Notes under the pieces: model-generated
Databases searched by the model: none
Seen by the model: the letters and a program-made list of their open reading frames with translations, nothing else
What the model was told of the DNA's origin: nothing
Translations under genes and position numbers: made by a program
Shown here: positions 29,401 to 40,659 of the stretch, in pieces
Layout: the number at the start of each line of letters is the position of its first letter
Numbering within the stretch: the first letter of the stretch is position 1
NCBI GenBank assembly: GCA_963971405.1
Contig: OZ020490.1
Span: forward strand, 806,001-870,000
Reading direction: 5' to 3'
Source: Psococerastis gibbosa
Taxonomy: Eukaryota > Arthropoda > Insecta > Psocodea > Psocidae
DNA: 64,000 bases

Positions 29401-32395
29401 TACATGTACAGTGCTTTATAACAGTTTGTAATACGATATTTACCCGTAAATGCCTGTGAAACCAAAGTACAAGGTTTATGTTGAACTAACCAATTGGAAC
29501 CCCTAAAAAATACGAGGCATACCATTATTTCCGGAACCTGTCCAAAGAGATTGAAAAATCTTGCGCGTTGGAAAATATTAGAAAAATTCAATGGATTTTA
29601 CTGGGTAAAAAGAGCAGGTAGGGTGGTGGTGGTGGGGGGGGGGGGGGGTGGCAAGGGGGGATTCTTTGACAGGAAATCCGACTCCCACCTGATTTTCAAT
29701 AAAAATCCTCCCCTAAGTATATTGTGCATTGACTATCCAGTTTTTACCTTTTTGAGGTTTCAAAGGGGGATATGCAGCCCAAAGCGGGTGTTCTGTGACT
29801 CGCTTTGAAAGAATAATGCACAAAACTTAGTTTCTTGTGAAATCATTCGAACCAAAATGTGAAAACACTTCTTCCTTCTGAGGCCACGATTGGTTGGCAG
29901 CAACTCTCTGCATAATTTCATCCTCCAACTCTTTCGGATCTTCTTCAGATCTTAGTACGTTCAAGCTCATGTGTCCTCCTTTAGTTGATCCATGAATTCC
30001 TTCTTCTGGCCAAGAGCCGAAATAGCCCAATAATGAATTACTTTACTTTTTCGGCTGTCTGCTCTGTCAATAGTCTGAGATGAATGGAGGAGTATTGAGC
30101 AGGCCAAAGCTCATCAAGAGCCAGAAAAAGAAGTTGCTTTAACTTTACAACACGGTGAGGATTACATTGCATTATCCAAGCTACTTGAAAAAATTGCGTC
30201 ATTTAGCCGTTGAACGAGGGAAAAAACGAATATTGAACTAAAATAATACAATAAAAGGAGCCGCGAGGAAAAAACGAAAATAAAATACAATGATCGTAAT
30301 GTCGTGTTTTCATTAGCCGCGGGTGGGTTAGAATAACATGGCGGAGGGCCCCGAAGAACGAAAAAGGGCCTGAAAAAAGGGTCCATTGTCGCTGAAGAGG
30401 GACTGGCTTATTCTCTCAAGTGGCAATACTGACCGTGTCATTCATTTCTGGTATGATATCTTAAGTCTTTTATATGACTGCAGGTTGTACCTGGTGTGGA
30501 ATAGAACGAGTGTTGTGCAGGTATTTTATTAATACGGGTCTTTGTCGATAAGTTCTCTAAACACCCTCATTCATGGACAACTTACAGGTCAATCCAAAAG
30601 AAGGAGGCCTTAAGAACTTACAACAATAGGGACATATTCGATTCCGATTGATTGGGGGTTTTCGAATTGTCGATAATCCTTTTTATGGACTTTCTGTCTT
30701 GTAAAGGTACTACAATCGAATATTGGTAAATTAAACAGATTAGGACTTGGTCATTAACCGAAAATAGTCTGTCAAGAATGTCTTATCAAGAAAAAACCGC
30801 GGACACTGCGGGACTTGAAACCACGATCTCTGCACATCCGGGGTACCGTAGGCTATTACACAATTATGGGGGGGGGGGGGGGGTTCTATCTTCTCATAAA
30901 AGTCTCACCGTTCAAGATATTTCTATCTGTGTATTGCAAGAACCTCCTTTTTCTGATTCTGCATTTCATTAAGAATATATAACCTGGCGGAAAATGTATA
31001 GAACCAAGTCGTACCAACAACCTTTTGGGTGAAAACCTTCACCTTCACCAGTTACCAATTACCATTGTACTTCTAATACATGCAAGCCTATACAGGCACT
31101 GATCAAAACCAGGTATGACTTGTGATTCCAAGAAATAAATAAACTTCGTAGAACTTTGCATGTTGTGAGAGTGGCAGGGCAAAATTAATTAAGCAAAGCA
31201 TCAATCTTAAGTCTGTCTTAGTAATTAAAAACTTTACTCCCCCCCCCACGCTCACTTTGCTAACTTGACCGAAATTTGTAGACTACATGACATTGACATG
31301 CCACTTTAATAGTATGAAATTAAATATTAATATTACTCCTTGTATAAATTATTAAAGTTTGTCAAACAGTGTCTGTGGCTTTTGTAAACATTGCAAACTT
31401 TCATAATTACTGAACCTTCTAAATTCTTTACCGTAACCTTCAAAGTTTCAGTGGAGGTGCTCGTTTATCTGTGATAAAATAAGTCATTAGTCAGTAAGTT
31501 AGTATTTTAGTTGTTATGTATGACTTTCTAGGCGACATACAGTAGATCTAGGAATGAAAACCAGATTAGCACGACTTGTTGCTCCGAATATTTATATTTG
31601 AATATATATAAATAATGACTTTATTTTCAGCTGAGACCACCCTAGCGGAGTTAGAGGGGTTGGCAACAAACACAGTAGTAAAATTTACAGTACCATTTGA
31701 ACTAAATAAGCACTCACTCACACACACAAGCATGGGGCGATTCAAAAAAATTCTAGCATATATTATATTTGAAATTAGCTGTTCCTTGAGCCGAATCCTG
31801 AGGACTGTTAGTGGCGGCGATTGTGATTTATGAATATCTATATTTATTAATTAATTATTTATTTAAAACTGGTAAAAACTACTCGCACATTTGACAGTGA
31901 GATCATTCGCCCCTCCCCAGTCTTTTGGATTTATCATTTTCCCTTACGCGGGGGCACATTTCTGCATATGTACTTAAGTCGCGGTCCCTCCAACCTTAGA
32001 TATGTTTTTGTGTTGGATATTGGAGGTTGGATGCCCCTGATAAGAGTAGATTGTGGGCCGATCTTAAAGCGTACTTCCTAACGGTTCGTCATCATCTGCA
32101 GTCTACATCGTCAGTGGCACTGCTTAGACTTCTAGGATTGTTTCTAGGAGGTTTCGAGGCAACTCTATCACCCCGGATTTTACTGCTTCGTTAGTGTGTT
32201 TTCAAAAACCATCGGCATCGGGGCTTTTTCTAGCATATGCTTTGTCGTTCTCATCAACTCGATTTCCCAACCAAGGCTGAAGATCCTAGAAGAGTACACT
32301 GAGGAAAGCCCAGGAGTGATAGGTCTTAAAGAGGTCACGGAACTTCGTGAGGTATGGTCGTGCATCCTGTTCGCCCTTTAAATGATACACAACGT
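29401..32395. other. Unassigned stretch with scattered repeat scraps
   Basis: G runs near 29634-29649 and 30867-30884, a C run near 31239. A left-arm scrap of the tRNA-like palindrome at about 30786-30830 (GCGGGACTTGAAACCACGAT), a SINE-A scrap at 31015-31035 and a SINE-A tail at 31609-31665. Open frames here (up to 104 codons) contain poly-Gly from G runs and are not credible genes. Confidence 0.35.
32045..32170 (-). repeat. Hammerhead-like repeat, diverged copy
   Basis: Minus strand: CTGACGA then a 20-base interval then CGAACCGTTAGGAAGTACGC. The GAAA has become GAAC and stem II is broken. Confidence 0.5.
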
Positions 32396-32399
32396 CAAA

Positions 32400-33262
32400 C
32401 CGTTCACCCTCCAACACGGCATGCCTGTCTTTCAACAAAACTAACTAATAACGTTTACTCAATGCTATATCTTCTAGTAAGTCTTCTTCTTTGCTGCAAG
32501 CATTATCATCCCCCTCCATTATTTTTCCTTTTCTTCGATATCTTCTCACTCTGCCTCATTCAGTCAGCTAGATACCGCTGTAGCAGCATATTCTACTCTA
32601 ATCAATGTCAAATCGTTCACCCTCCAACACAGCATGCCTGTCTTTCAACAAAACTAACTAATAACGTTTACTCAATGCTATATCTTCTAGTAAGTCTTCT
32701 TCTTTGCTGCAAGCATTATCATCCCCCTCCATTATTTTTTCCTTTTCTTCGATATCTTCTCACTCTGCCTCATTCAGTCAGCTAGATACCGCTGTAGCAG
32801 CATATTCTACTCTAATCAATGTCAAATCGTTCACCCTCCAACACAGCATGCCTGTCTTTCAACAAAACTAACTAATAACGTTTACTCAATGCTATATCTT
32901 CTAGTAAGTCTTCTTCTTTGCTGCAAGCATTATGATCCCCCTCCATTATTTTTTCCTTTTCTTCGATATCTTCTCACTCTGCCTCATTCAGTCAGCTAGA
33001 TACCGCTGTAGCAGCATATTCTACTCTAATCAATGTCAAATCGTTCACCCTCCAACACAGCATGTCTGTCTTTCTTAACAAAACTAACTTATAACGTTTA
33101 CTCCAATGCTATATCTACAAGTACGTCTTCTTCTCTGCTGCAAGCATTATCACTCCTTCAATTACTTTTTATTTTTCTTTGACATCTTCTCTATCTGACT
33201 CCCTCTGTCAGTTACATGTACCTACTATACTACATTCTGTTTTTAATAATACACGACATCAA
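32400..33262 (+). repeat. Tandem array of a 214-bp unit, four copies
   Basis: Units start at about 32400, 32613, 32827 and 33041 (TCGTTCACCCTCCAACACAG), a period of 213-214 bases. The inner units are almost identical (AACTAACTAATAACGTTTAC, TCTTCTTCTTTGCTGCAAGC, GTCAGCTAGATACCGCTGTA); the last is diverged and a fifth start is seen at about 33262. 214 is not a multiple of three, so the 143-codon frame crossing it is not a repeat protein. Confidence 0.93.
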
Positions 33263-33915
33263 GTCGTTTATCCTCTGACTTCCTTGCAAAAATTATCCCC
33301 AAAAGATATCCAATTAAACACGTCAGTCTTTTCAGGGTACATAAAAAAATTATATGAATCCTACTTATAACATGTTAACTAGTTTCATCCAGAATTTTTG
33401 CAAAAAAAAAACAAACAAACCAAAAAACAATGAAAATTAGTCAAAACACTAACGATGGGAAAGTATTCACAAATACATACCATACAGACTTGATAATGAA
33501 ACTAAAAATATAAAAAAAAGGTAAAAAATGAGTGTTAGAGTGCCCGCAAGGAACAGAGTAATGGGTGAAGCCATTACACAAGACTGTGGGACGGACACGC
33601 CCGCTACTCCCCTGTATAGTTCCCATACAGAACACGAGCAATTACTAGCAAAGGGCTGTCATACGATGGGTGCCTGGTTCCAATCCTCCTTAAAATAGTA
33701 TTTTTACATGGTGTATGGTGAAGCCATCTCTACAGGGCTGGGACGAACATGCCAACTACTCCTTTATATATACGAGCATAAAGAGCATACCGACAATTGT
33801 CAATTAAGTGAATGTATCCGTAATTCGTATATAAGATAGTCTCCTTTGTAATATTTCGAACACATTATAATAAAAGTTGACTTGATAAAAATTTTTTACA
33901 CAAAAACATATAAAA
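33263..33915. other. Unassigned stretch
   Basis: Two related short blocks (33541-33640 and 33700-33790: ATGG-TGAAGCCAT, GGGACGGACACGCC versus GGGACGAACATGCC, ACTACTCC) suggest a local duplication. No gene. Confidence 0.4.
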
Positions 33916-33921
33916 ATTATG

Positions 33922-34140
33922 TCACGACCGGTTTCGACAAATTGTCATTCTCAAGTGAGCAGCCCAGTACAACACATAATCTGGTGAGCCTCTGCTATTG
34001 ACGAGAGATGGGCACGTCTTAAGGTGTTTTCTGCACATATGTTCCCGGGTGTCGCATAAAGGGCAGATAGGTTCCGCTGTTATTACACCTATGGTTTTTT
34101 TGAAGGTAGCCATGACCCGTTGCTAACAAAATGACCATCT
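33922..34140 (-). pseudogene. LINE relic, C-terminal zinc-knuckle region
   Basis: The minus frame gives AEPICPLCDT, then HLKTCPSL and VLYWAAHLRMT. A CPLC-x(n)-H-x4-C motif followed by YWAAR(R)R(M) is typical of the C-terminus of RNase-H-type arthropod LINEs. The same order is found at 43768-44073 (CPLC, HLATC, YWAARRR). Only ~65 codons are left. Confidence 0.7.
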
Positions 34141-34492
34141 TATGATGAGCTTGCTACATAAAAGTCGGCTTGTTCCCATTTTGAGTCTATACGAGTTCTT
34201 TGTAAGAAACTTCAATTACAGTACAATAATAGGCTGCAGTAACTGAGTCATTTAATTATGGGAGGTACACGAAGTAGAGACATTGACATTGAGAAATTTC
34301 CATTTAGATAGCGAAGCTGTAAAACCATGCCTTATCTCTTATTACTCGTGCAGCTCTACATACCTGAATCACAAGGTACACATAGCTCTTTGTTGCAGCT
34401 CAATACAGAATACGCTGTTTAATTAATGTCAATTTAATATTATTGTACTGCACAAGCGTCCTTTATTTCAATGAAAACTTAAGAGTTTTAGG

Positions 34493-34771
34493 CCTAGTAC
34501 GGACGATTTGAACGTCTGCAATTCGCTGAGAAAATTGTCATGGAACAACTGCATTGGTGATTGGTTGGTTAAAAAAAATATATTTCTGAACGTACTTCAG
34601 AAGACTTGTAGGTCGCTGGAGTGTCGCTGGTGTGTCATGGGGAAACCAGAGACGGATATCTCCTGTAGTACACTCTGGGATTTTATAACAGCCCACTTGT
34701 TCCAATGATAAATTTCCCAGCGAATCGCTGGCTTTGGAATCGTCCGTGTGTACTGTGTACGGGGCTTTAGG
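34493..34771. mobile_element. Foldback MITE related to 6889-7142
   Basis: Left arm TAGTACGGACGATTTGAACG, right arm inverse GGAATCGTCCGTGTGTACTG then TGTACGGGGCTTTA. Inner arms CGCTGAGAAAATT and AATTTCCCAGCG. Confidence 0.65.
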
Positions 34772-35142
34772 GAGACTGGAAGCTGAATAATTGATTGGAA
34801 AATACACATCGGCTGTGGGATTAGTTTAGTACTGGAATAGTTCAGTCGGTAGAAATCTGGGCTATAAAGTTGAAGACGACTTGAAGAGGCAAAAAACAAT
34901 CCCTGGGCTTGTGTTTAACCACCCCTAAAAGGGTTATGACCTTCATCAGTAGGAGAAATACTGCATGATGCTACCCACAATATCCCAAAATAGAGCCGTG
35001 GTTAACACGGATGATCCTCTACCTGACCTCAGGTCTTTTGCCTCTTGCTACCCTCCACATCCATGGGTCCATAGAGTCACCATTTCACGTCTTTTACTAG
35101 GCGAACTTTAGCCCGGAAGGGCTACCCTACCTTCTAACCTAG
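34772..35142. other. Unassigned stretch
   Basis: 34990-35030 (AAATAGAGCCGTGGTTAACA, GATGATCCTCTACC) resembles 27045-27080. No gene. Confidence 0.35.
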
Positions 35143-35366
35143 GGTAACTCGCAGGTCCGGCAGTGCTCCACATAGTAATTAGAGCGCGTAGGTCTAAGTG
35201 CTGTCACAGGCAGATAAAAGGGCGCAGACCTAGGTTCGAATCTCGCTACTGTCATCTTTTTCACGTTGCCACCTTCCAAGAGTCACCATTTCAGGTAGCT
35301 CACAGGTTCGGCAGTGCTCCACATTGTAAAGAGAGCGCGCAGATCTACGTGCCGTCACAGGCAGGC
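35143..35366 (+). repeat. Direct duplication with a tRNA-like B box
   Basis: 35143-35214 and 35295-35366 share GGCAGTGCTCCACAT, AGAGCGCG(T/C)AG and GTGC(T/C)GTCACAGGCAG. Between them lies GACCTAGGTTCGAATCTCGC, a B-box/T-arm-like segment. Probably a tRNA-derived SINE in two incomplete copies. Confidence 0.6.
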
Positions 35367-35634
35367 ACACCTGTCTGGGCAGTGGGCCACCACTCACTGC
35401 TAACGGTTCCAGGTACCTGAGGTGACACTTGGCGGCGACTGCCAATATTGGCCACTCTCTTCGGACGCGGCCGCACGTACTGGACACTGAAAAGAGTCAA
35501 TAGAATGGCTGCAACGGTTCTGACAAGTAGGAGAGTACACAAATGGCCCGGGTACTCCAGAGAAAGAGGTTTCTAGAAGAAATAACAACCGGAACAGTCG
35601 AGGAATTATCAGTACAACTGGAGGTTATTGAATA

Positions 35635-35735
35635 GAAGATTCCGGGCTGATTGGCCGTGGTCGATCTTCCACTGTACTTTCAGTCGTTCAATCACTACCT
35701 GTGGTAGACATCTTCAGTGGCACTACGTTGAGTTC
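35635..35735 (-). repeat. Hammerhead-like repeat, altered copy
   Basis: CTGAAGATGTCTACC on the minus strand and the GGCCGTGGTCGATCTT end are present, but the GAAA segment is rearranged (GATTGAACGAC). Confidence 0.5.
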
Positions 35736-35799
35736 ATAGATCATAAGATGGTATCGTATTTTGGAGGATTGGCAGCAACCGATGGAATCTGCGCAGTGC

Positions 35800-35880
35800 C
35801 GTGTCACTGAAGATGTCAACCACTGCTCTTGACGAAACGTTTGGATGTACGCCTTCAGATCGACTAATGACCACCAGCTT
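35800..35880 (+). repeat. Hammerhead-like repeat, good core
   Basis: CTGAAGA at 35807-35813, helix GTCAA with TTGAC (5 of 5 pairs), GAAA at 35834-35837, then CGTTTGGATGTACGCCTTCA. It faces the 35635-35735 copy in the opposite direction. Confidence 0.65.
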
Positions 35881-36213
35881 GGATTTTGCTGTCTGTCACA
35901 CTATTACGATGTCATTGACTGTGAAGGGGGCAGACCGCAAGCGTAGAGAGCCAAGGAGGTGGGGAGCAGAAGGAGTCATGGGGTGAGCTACCCCCAAAAT
36001 CAGCAGGAGGGGGGAGCTTGGGTAATGGTCCGCAATGGGTTTACGCGGCAAATTGAAAAAGTTTTCAAGTTTGAAATATCGACGGCCTCCCACAAACCAA
36101 TTATAGCACCAAAGTTAACACCGCAGCTCCGTTCTTACACCGATTTCGCTTCTGTTAATGGAAGTTACGGTAACTGCATGTAGACATAATAGCCTATCTT
36201 AAGGCCTGAAAGG

Positions 36214-36345
36214 TCAGGACATGGGGAGTAGTGGTACGGACTCTGACTTTGACACGAAAGGTTGCTGGCTCAAGTCCCACTCTTGCTACATTTTCTGGCC
36301 ATGCTTCGGGGGGCGTGTAAAGCGGGGGGTCCCGGGCCAGCGCTG
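36214..36345 (+). mobile_element. SINE-A copy, 3'-truncated
   Basis: AGTAGTGGTACGGACTCTGA, GCTACATTTTCTGGCCATGC and GGTCCCGGGCC are present; the 3' third with the TTATTTAT tail is missing. Confidence 0.8.
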
Positions 36346-36411
36346 AGCCCACTGCCAAGTTCACTGCAGATTATAACAGGCGCTATTATTATTATTTATT
36401 TTTTTAAAGAT

Positions 36412-36572
36412 AAATCGCATACAAACAATTTAATGAATGTATCCGATTGACCTTTTCAGTCGCCTCTGTAGGTTATTAACCGTGATGAGTACGACAGGTC
36501 TCCGATTGCATGGCGTGTAAAGACTCGCACAAGTGCAAGCACGTTACCACCTGGCCATCGAAGTCGAAAATT
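36412..36572 (-). mobile_element. SINE-B family copy
   Basis: CATACAAACAATTTAATGAA, ATCCGATTGACC, TTCAGTCGCCTCTGTAGGTT, CGACAGGTCTCCGATTGCAT, GGCGTGTAAAGACTCGCACA and ACGTTACCACCTGGCCATCG. A worn second piece lies at about 36605-36670. Confidence 0.85.
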
Positions 36573-36728
36573 TTGGTGGATACAACTTTTTTTTTCACCT
36601 TTGTAGGTAATAGCTGTGTTGAGTTACGACAAGTCACTGATCGCATGATGTACGTAAGTACGTACAAGCTACAACTATCCGATCGAAGTACTTTGGTTTA
36701 GTCTTTGGCTTCTTTTTCTTCTCTCTAA

Positions 36729-37112
36729 GGTGCCCATTCCATTGACCGGCTAGGGCTATTTCCAACAACGGTGACGTGGTAGCAGACATTCAAGACTTAG
36801 GTGGCGTTTCCACCGACCTCGCATTGCAGAATTGACGGAAATGTTTATTTTCCTCTATGCCATAGTTAAAATTGATCAATGATCATACAGTAAAATCACA
36901 AACAAACAAACTAATATTAAAAAATGGCGTCATGGGATATGTTAAGTACAAACATTTTAATAGATTTCTATAAAAAGAAAAATTCTAATTTCCGTCAATG
37001 TCATTTGCATTCTGCAATGCGAGGTCAGTGGAAACGCTACCTAAGTCTTGAATGTCTGCTACCACGTCACCGTTGTTGGAAATAGCCCTAGCCGGTCAAT
37101 GGAATGGGCGCC
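36729..37112. mobile_element. Foldback MITE, GGTGCCCATTCCA ends, copy 2
   Basis: Same arms and middle as 10056-10434. Flanks TAA (36726-36728) and TTA (37113-37115), consistent with a three-base TWA site as used by PIF/Harbinger elements (established for that group; assignment is inference). Confidence 0.9.
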
Positions 37113-37297
37113 TTAGTGAGGCATGCGCATCGTTGATGTACATTACTCCTAATATACAACATCTTATTATATTTCTACTGCACAGGCCACAAATATTAGT
37201 AACTATTGTATATTGAAATACTATTTTTAAAAAAAATATTAATGAAAAAAAAAAACATTTCTCTCAGAAAGAAAATAAATACAAGAAAACCGTATTT

Positions 37298-37628
37298 TCA
37301 CGAATTTCCAATATCTACAATTTCCTGTACTAAAAGGCAATAATTTCCCGAAGCAAGACAATCATATACTATAGCAACATCATCCCGTTGTTCTATTTCC
37401 ACGACCATTTGTAGATAGGAAATGTCACTTATACACTCTCTCCTTCGATCTTTGTAAGAGATCGTGCGCACTTTCTTCGTTGAAGATGGCTCGGGCCCAC
37501 CTCCCAGGCTGCCTGTCAATGAGCAAAGGTCGTAACTGAGCGGATTTCATCCCGACAATTACCGAACCGTTCAATTTCACTATAAAAAATGCACTACACG
37601 TAATGGCCGCACGCTCATCTCTGCTCAT
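37298..37628 (-). CDS. Two overlapping unrecognised open frames
   Basis: Minus strand: a 67-codon frame (37425-37628, starts MSRDERAAITC, has KLNGSVIVGMKSAQLRP) overlaps a 73-codon frame (37298-37519). Composition is balanced and not low-complexity, unlike most frames here, so a frameshifted coding relic or an exon is possible. I recognise no domain and see no splice evidence. Confidence 0.2.
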
Positions 37629-37773
37629 AACTAGTATAGATCCATTACTATTATATCAGTAGGGGGAAATTGTTGGTTGTGTTTATTACTTTCATATTTA
37701 TACTGTACGTATTACTATAAGGAAACCTTTTCGATGGTCTAAATTTAAATTTAAATCCTTAAAAGTACATGTA

Positions 37774-37986
37774 CAGGGCATGTAGATAAGTGGTACGGAC
37801 TCTGACTGTCACCCGCAAGGTTGTTGGTTCGAGCCCCACACATGCGCTACAATTTCTGGCCATGCTTCGAAGGGGGTGTAAAACATGCGGTCCTAGGTCT
37901 TCTTAGTTGAGTGTAAGAGAGGAATTCATGGCCGTAACTCCGCTAGGTTGACTTAGTAATAAAACAAAGTCATTATTTATTTATTT
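37774..37986 (+). mobile_element. SINE-A copy, near full length
   Basis: Head GGGCATGTAGATAAGTGGTA, B box TTGGTTCGAGCCCC, end ACTCCGCTAGGTTGACTTAG and tail GTCATTATTTATTTATTT. Confidence 0.88.
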
Positions 37987-37989
37987 AAA

Positions 37990-38820
37990 AATGTAAACAA
38001 AAATAGACGAAACGCTGTTCTGCGCATTGTAAGGTAAATAACTAAACTAAATCACATATTGAAAATTTCCACATTTATCAGAAACATAACTTGCGAAGCC
38101 GAGCATTATAATTTCCTCGAAACATTTTTCCAACTGAAAGAATTGAAATTCACAAAAATGCTATAAGCAATGAAATACCGTAGATATATTGTGTCATAAA
38201 GAAGCACCATATCAGCGACTCGGCTTCTTTCCTACCGTAACCCCAGTCCCCGACTCTCCCCGACCAACCCTCCTTGTTGACTGATGAGCTATGGGGTGCT
38301 CGACTTATTAGCATTCTTGTACCGTCTGCCGGGGCAATTCGCGACCCCTGCATCCTTAATTTAATTGAAAATTGCATGTGTTTACTTCCACTCGTTTGTT
38401 TGTTCGGTAGGGTGCCATTGTAAGGGTTATTTATTTTTTATGAACTGGTTGGTGTGCAAATACAGTACGGGGGTGTAGTAATTTTATATTTATTTATTAA
38501 TCGGGGGTTTTCATGGAATATCCCCCGAGGCTGCCAATTTCGTTGCTACTGCGTTATTTTTGCATATTTTCCATTATTATTGTACTAACTGTTTGGGATT
38601 GCTTACCTTCTATTATTGCCGAATGCAATATTTCAACTAAATTTGTATTATTAGTACAAATTAAGAGCTAATCGGAACACTTTTTTTTGTGAAAAAAAAA
38701 AAGTTTATATCCACAGGAAATATAGTAGAGAGTAGAGCCATAATAAAAATTATTTCCTGAAGGACTTTTTATGCACCGAGACCTACTATGTCCAATGCCA
38801 ACGACCCCATGGATTTCGGA
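37990..38820. other. Unassigned stretch
   Basis: No gene or shared repeat recognised apart from short AT-rich runs. Confidence 0.3.
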
Positions 38821-38825
38821 CATTA

Positions 38826-39682
38826 TTGCTTTCCAATTTATACGTAGTATAAGGAAAGCTTTGTGATGGTCGAAATTTTCGATTCCGAAATTTCAACGGA
38901 TTTACACGTTTTGAGGTCCCAGGAACCCAAAAAAGTGGTTTTTACAAAATGTCTGTCTGTCTGTCGGTCGGTCTGTCTGTTCGTCGATTTCCGGGCAAAC
39001 TATTCGGTGGATTTGAGTGAAATTTGGCATGTAGGTTCACAAAAATCATACCTCGGGATCATTTTTATTTTATTTTGGGCTAACTCAATTTGGGAGGGTT
39101 TTATTCTCAAAAAACTCCAAAAAAGGTCTAAAAAAATTATTTCTCAAAAACGGCTCCAACGATTTCTTTTAAATTCACATATATTCAAGTCGTTCTTAAT
39201 GTTGATAAAATGCGGGGGGTCGCTTACCCCTTGATAGTTTGCTTCTGGGGGTAAAAAAATAAAAATAACTAAATTTTAATGAAAAAATGACTAAAAAATG
39301 CGAAACCTTTCTATCGATGATTTCTACCTTCAAGCATGTTTTAGGTATTAAATTGAGTAACGAAACCGGATAGGTTGCTTTCCCAAAAAAATATTTGGTT
39401 TTGCCCAAAAAATTATTTTTTGAAAAAAATGATAGAAAATTCGCGCTGAAATGCATTGCATGCCCTGCCATTATTGCTGTGTGGTAATTAATGTGTTTGT
39501 TTGACCTATCGAGAATTTACCTCACTTCCAGTGACGTCAGGTGGACAACCGCCCCCCCCCCCCCCCGAGATATCGGAAATTTAACCATAGGAAAAATATT
39601 TGCCATAAAATTACTAATTTTCTCTATCTAATAATTTTGATAAATTGGAAAGCATGTTCGAGTGAACTCGGACCGGTTCTTT
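38826..39682 (+). mobile_element. HINE-like element, copy 3
   Basis: Very close to 7924-8762: 5' TTGCTTTCCAATTTATACGT, GTCT/GTCG tract (about 38948-38982), C run near 39551, subterminal ATAAATTGGAAAGC and hairpin CGAGT-GA-ACTCG, end GGTTCTT. Its ~123-codon frame is not coding. Confidence 0.85.
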
Positions 39683-39684
39683 GC

Positions 39685-39790
39685 ATTGTTTCCATATGCA
39701 TTTTTGACCATTGGCAAACTGCTAAACGTCCTCGATGTCAACCTACACTAATGGACAAACTGAGACAAGCTTACCATTGAGGCAATGTAA
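39685..39790 (-). repeat. SINE-C fragment
   Basis: Minus orientation: GACCATTGGCAAACTG, CCTCGATGTCAACCTACACT, GGACAAACTGAGACAAGCTT and ACCATTG. It directly abuts the end of the HINE-like element. Confidence 0.75.
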
Positions 39791-40488
39791 CCATTGGGGT
39801 GAAGGTAATTAGTAGTGGCACGGTCTACTCTGCAGTATAGTACAATACAATGTAGATTTTGCTTATTCTTCATTTTTATCTTATGTTACCTTATTTTTTC
39901 CACTCTACCGTACATTCAATACCCCTATTCTTAACTAATTAATTAAATACCTACCCACTGGAAAATGCAGCAGCTGTTGAAAATATTTTTGAAAGGTTCT
40001 TATTTCTGCCTGAAAGACAACATATATTCCAAACATAATGGAGAGCGTAATAATCTTTAATTAATTCCGTGCAAGATAAGAAGATTTACCCCCTCCATAA
40101 ATAAATCCGATAAAGAGATAACGGTAAAAGAAAACGACCCCCTGTCAACCCTTTCATGCAAATTGTCTCCTGTGTGCCAGGGGTGCTTTCAACCCCTCAA
40201 TGTACTTCAATGAATAGGCATTGGGTGTATTCACGATGTGTGTTAAACATGGAAACATGTTCCTTTCATTGTAGAGTCTGTGAGGATGTATTGTATTATT
40301 AAGGTAGCCTATTTACTTTATTTGATAATATATTTCTAATTTTTCTTTCTTTCTTAAAAAAAAAAAAACTATCAGGGGTTGGTTGCCCAAGCGTTCAATA
40401 GTTGTTATTGTTCGTTACAATTTGATAGCGATTGTTACAATCTTCCTTCTGGGCTTTAAGTGAACTAAAACAAGTATGTGTTTCCCAT
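39791..40488. other. Unassigned stretch
   Basis: Nothing recognised. Confidence 0.3.
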
Positions 40489-40645
40489 AAATACGAGTAA
40501 ACAAATAATGACTTTTGTTCCCTTACTACGTCAACCTGGCGGAGTTAGTGCTATGAAACCTTTCCATACACTCAACTAGAAAGACCTAGGACCGCATGCT
40601 TTACATCTCCTCCGAACCATGAGCAGAAAATGTGGCAAGCGTGTG
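40489..40645 (-). mobile_element. SINE-A copy, diverged
   Basis: AATAATGACTTTTGTTCCCT, CGTCAACCTGGCGGAGTTAG, CACTCAACTAGAAAGACCTA and TGCTTTACATCTCCTCCGAA; the tRNA-like head is lost. Confidence 0.8.
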
Positions 40646-40659
40646 AGTGTAGAACGTAC

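Noticed and set aside
29494-29808. 104-codon frame as a gene
   Set aside because: It contains a glycine run from a G homopolymer and no domain.
32354-32785. 143-codon frame as a repeat protein
   Set aside because: It is a reading through a 214-bp tandem unit; the period is not a multiple of three, so each unit is read in a different frame.
38863-39234. 123-codon frame (and related frames at 8096-8323 and 12128-12367) as a conserved protein
   Set aside because: They are the same part of the HINE-like element in different copies and strands; the frame includes the GTCY microsatellite and is not kept open across copies.
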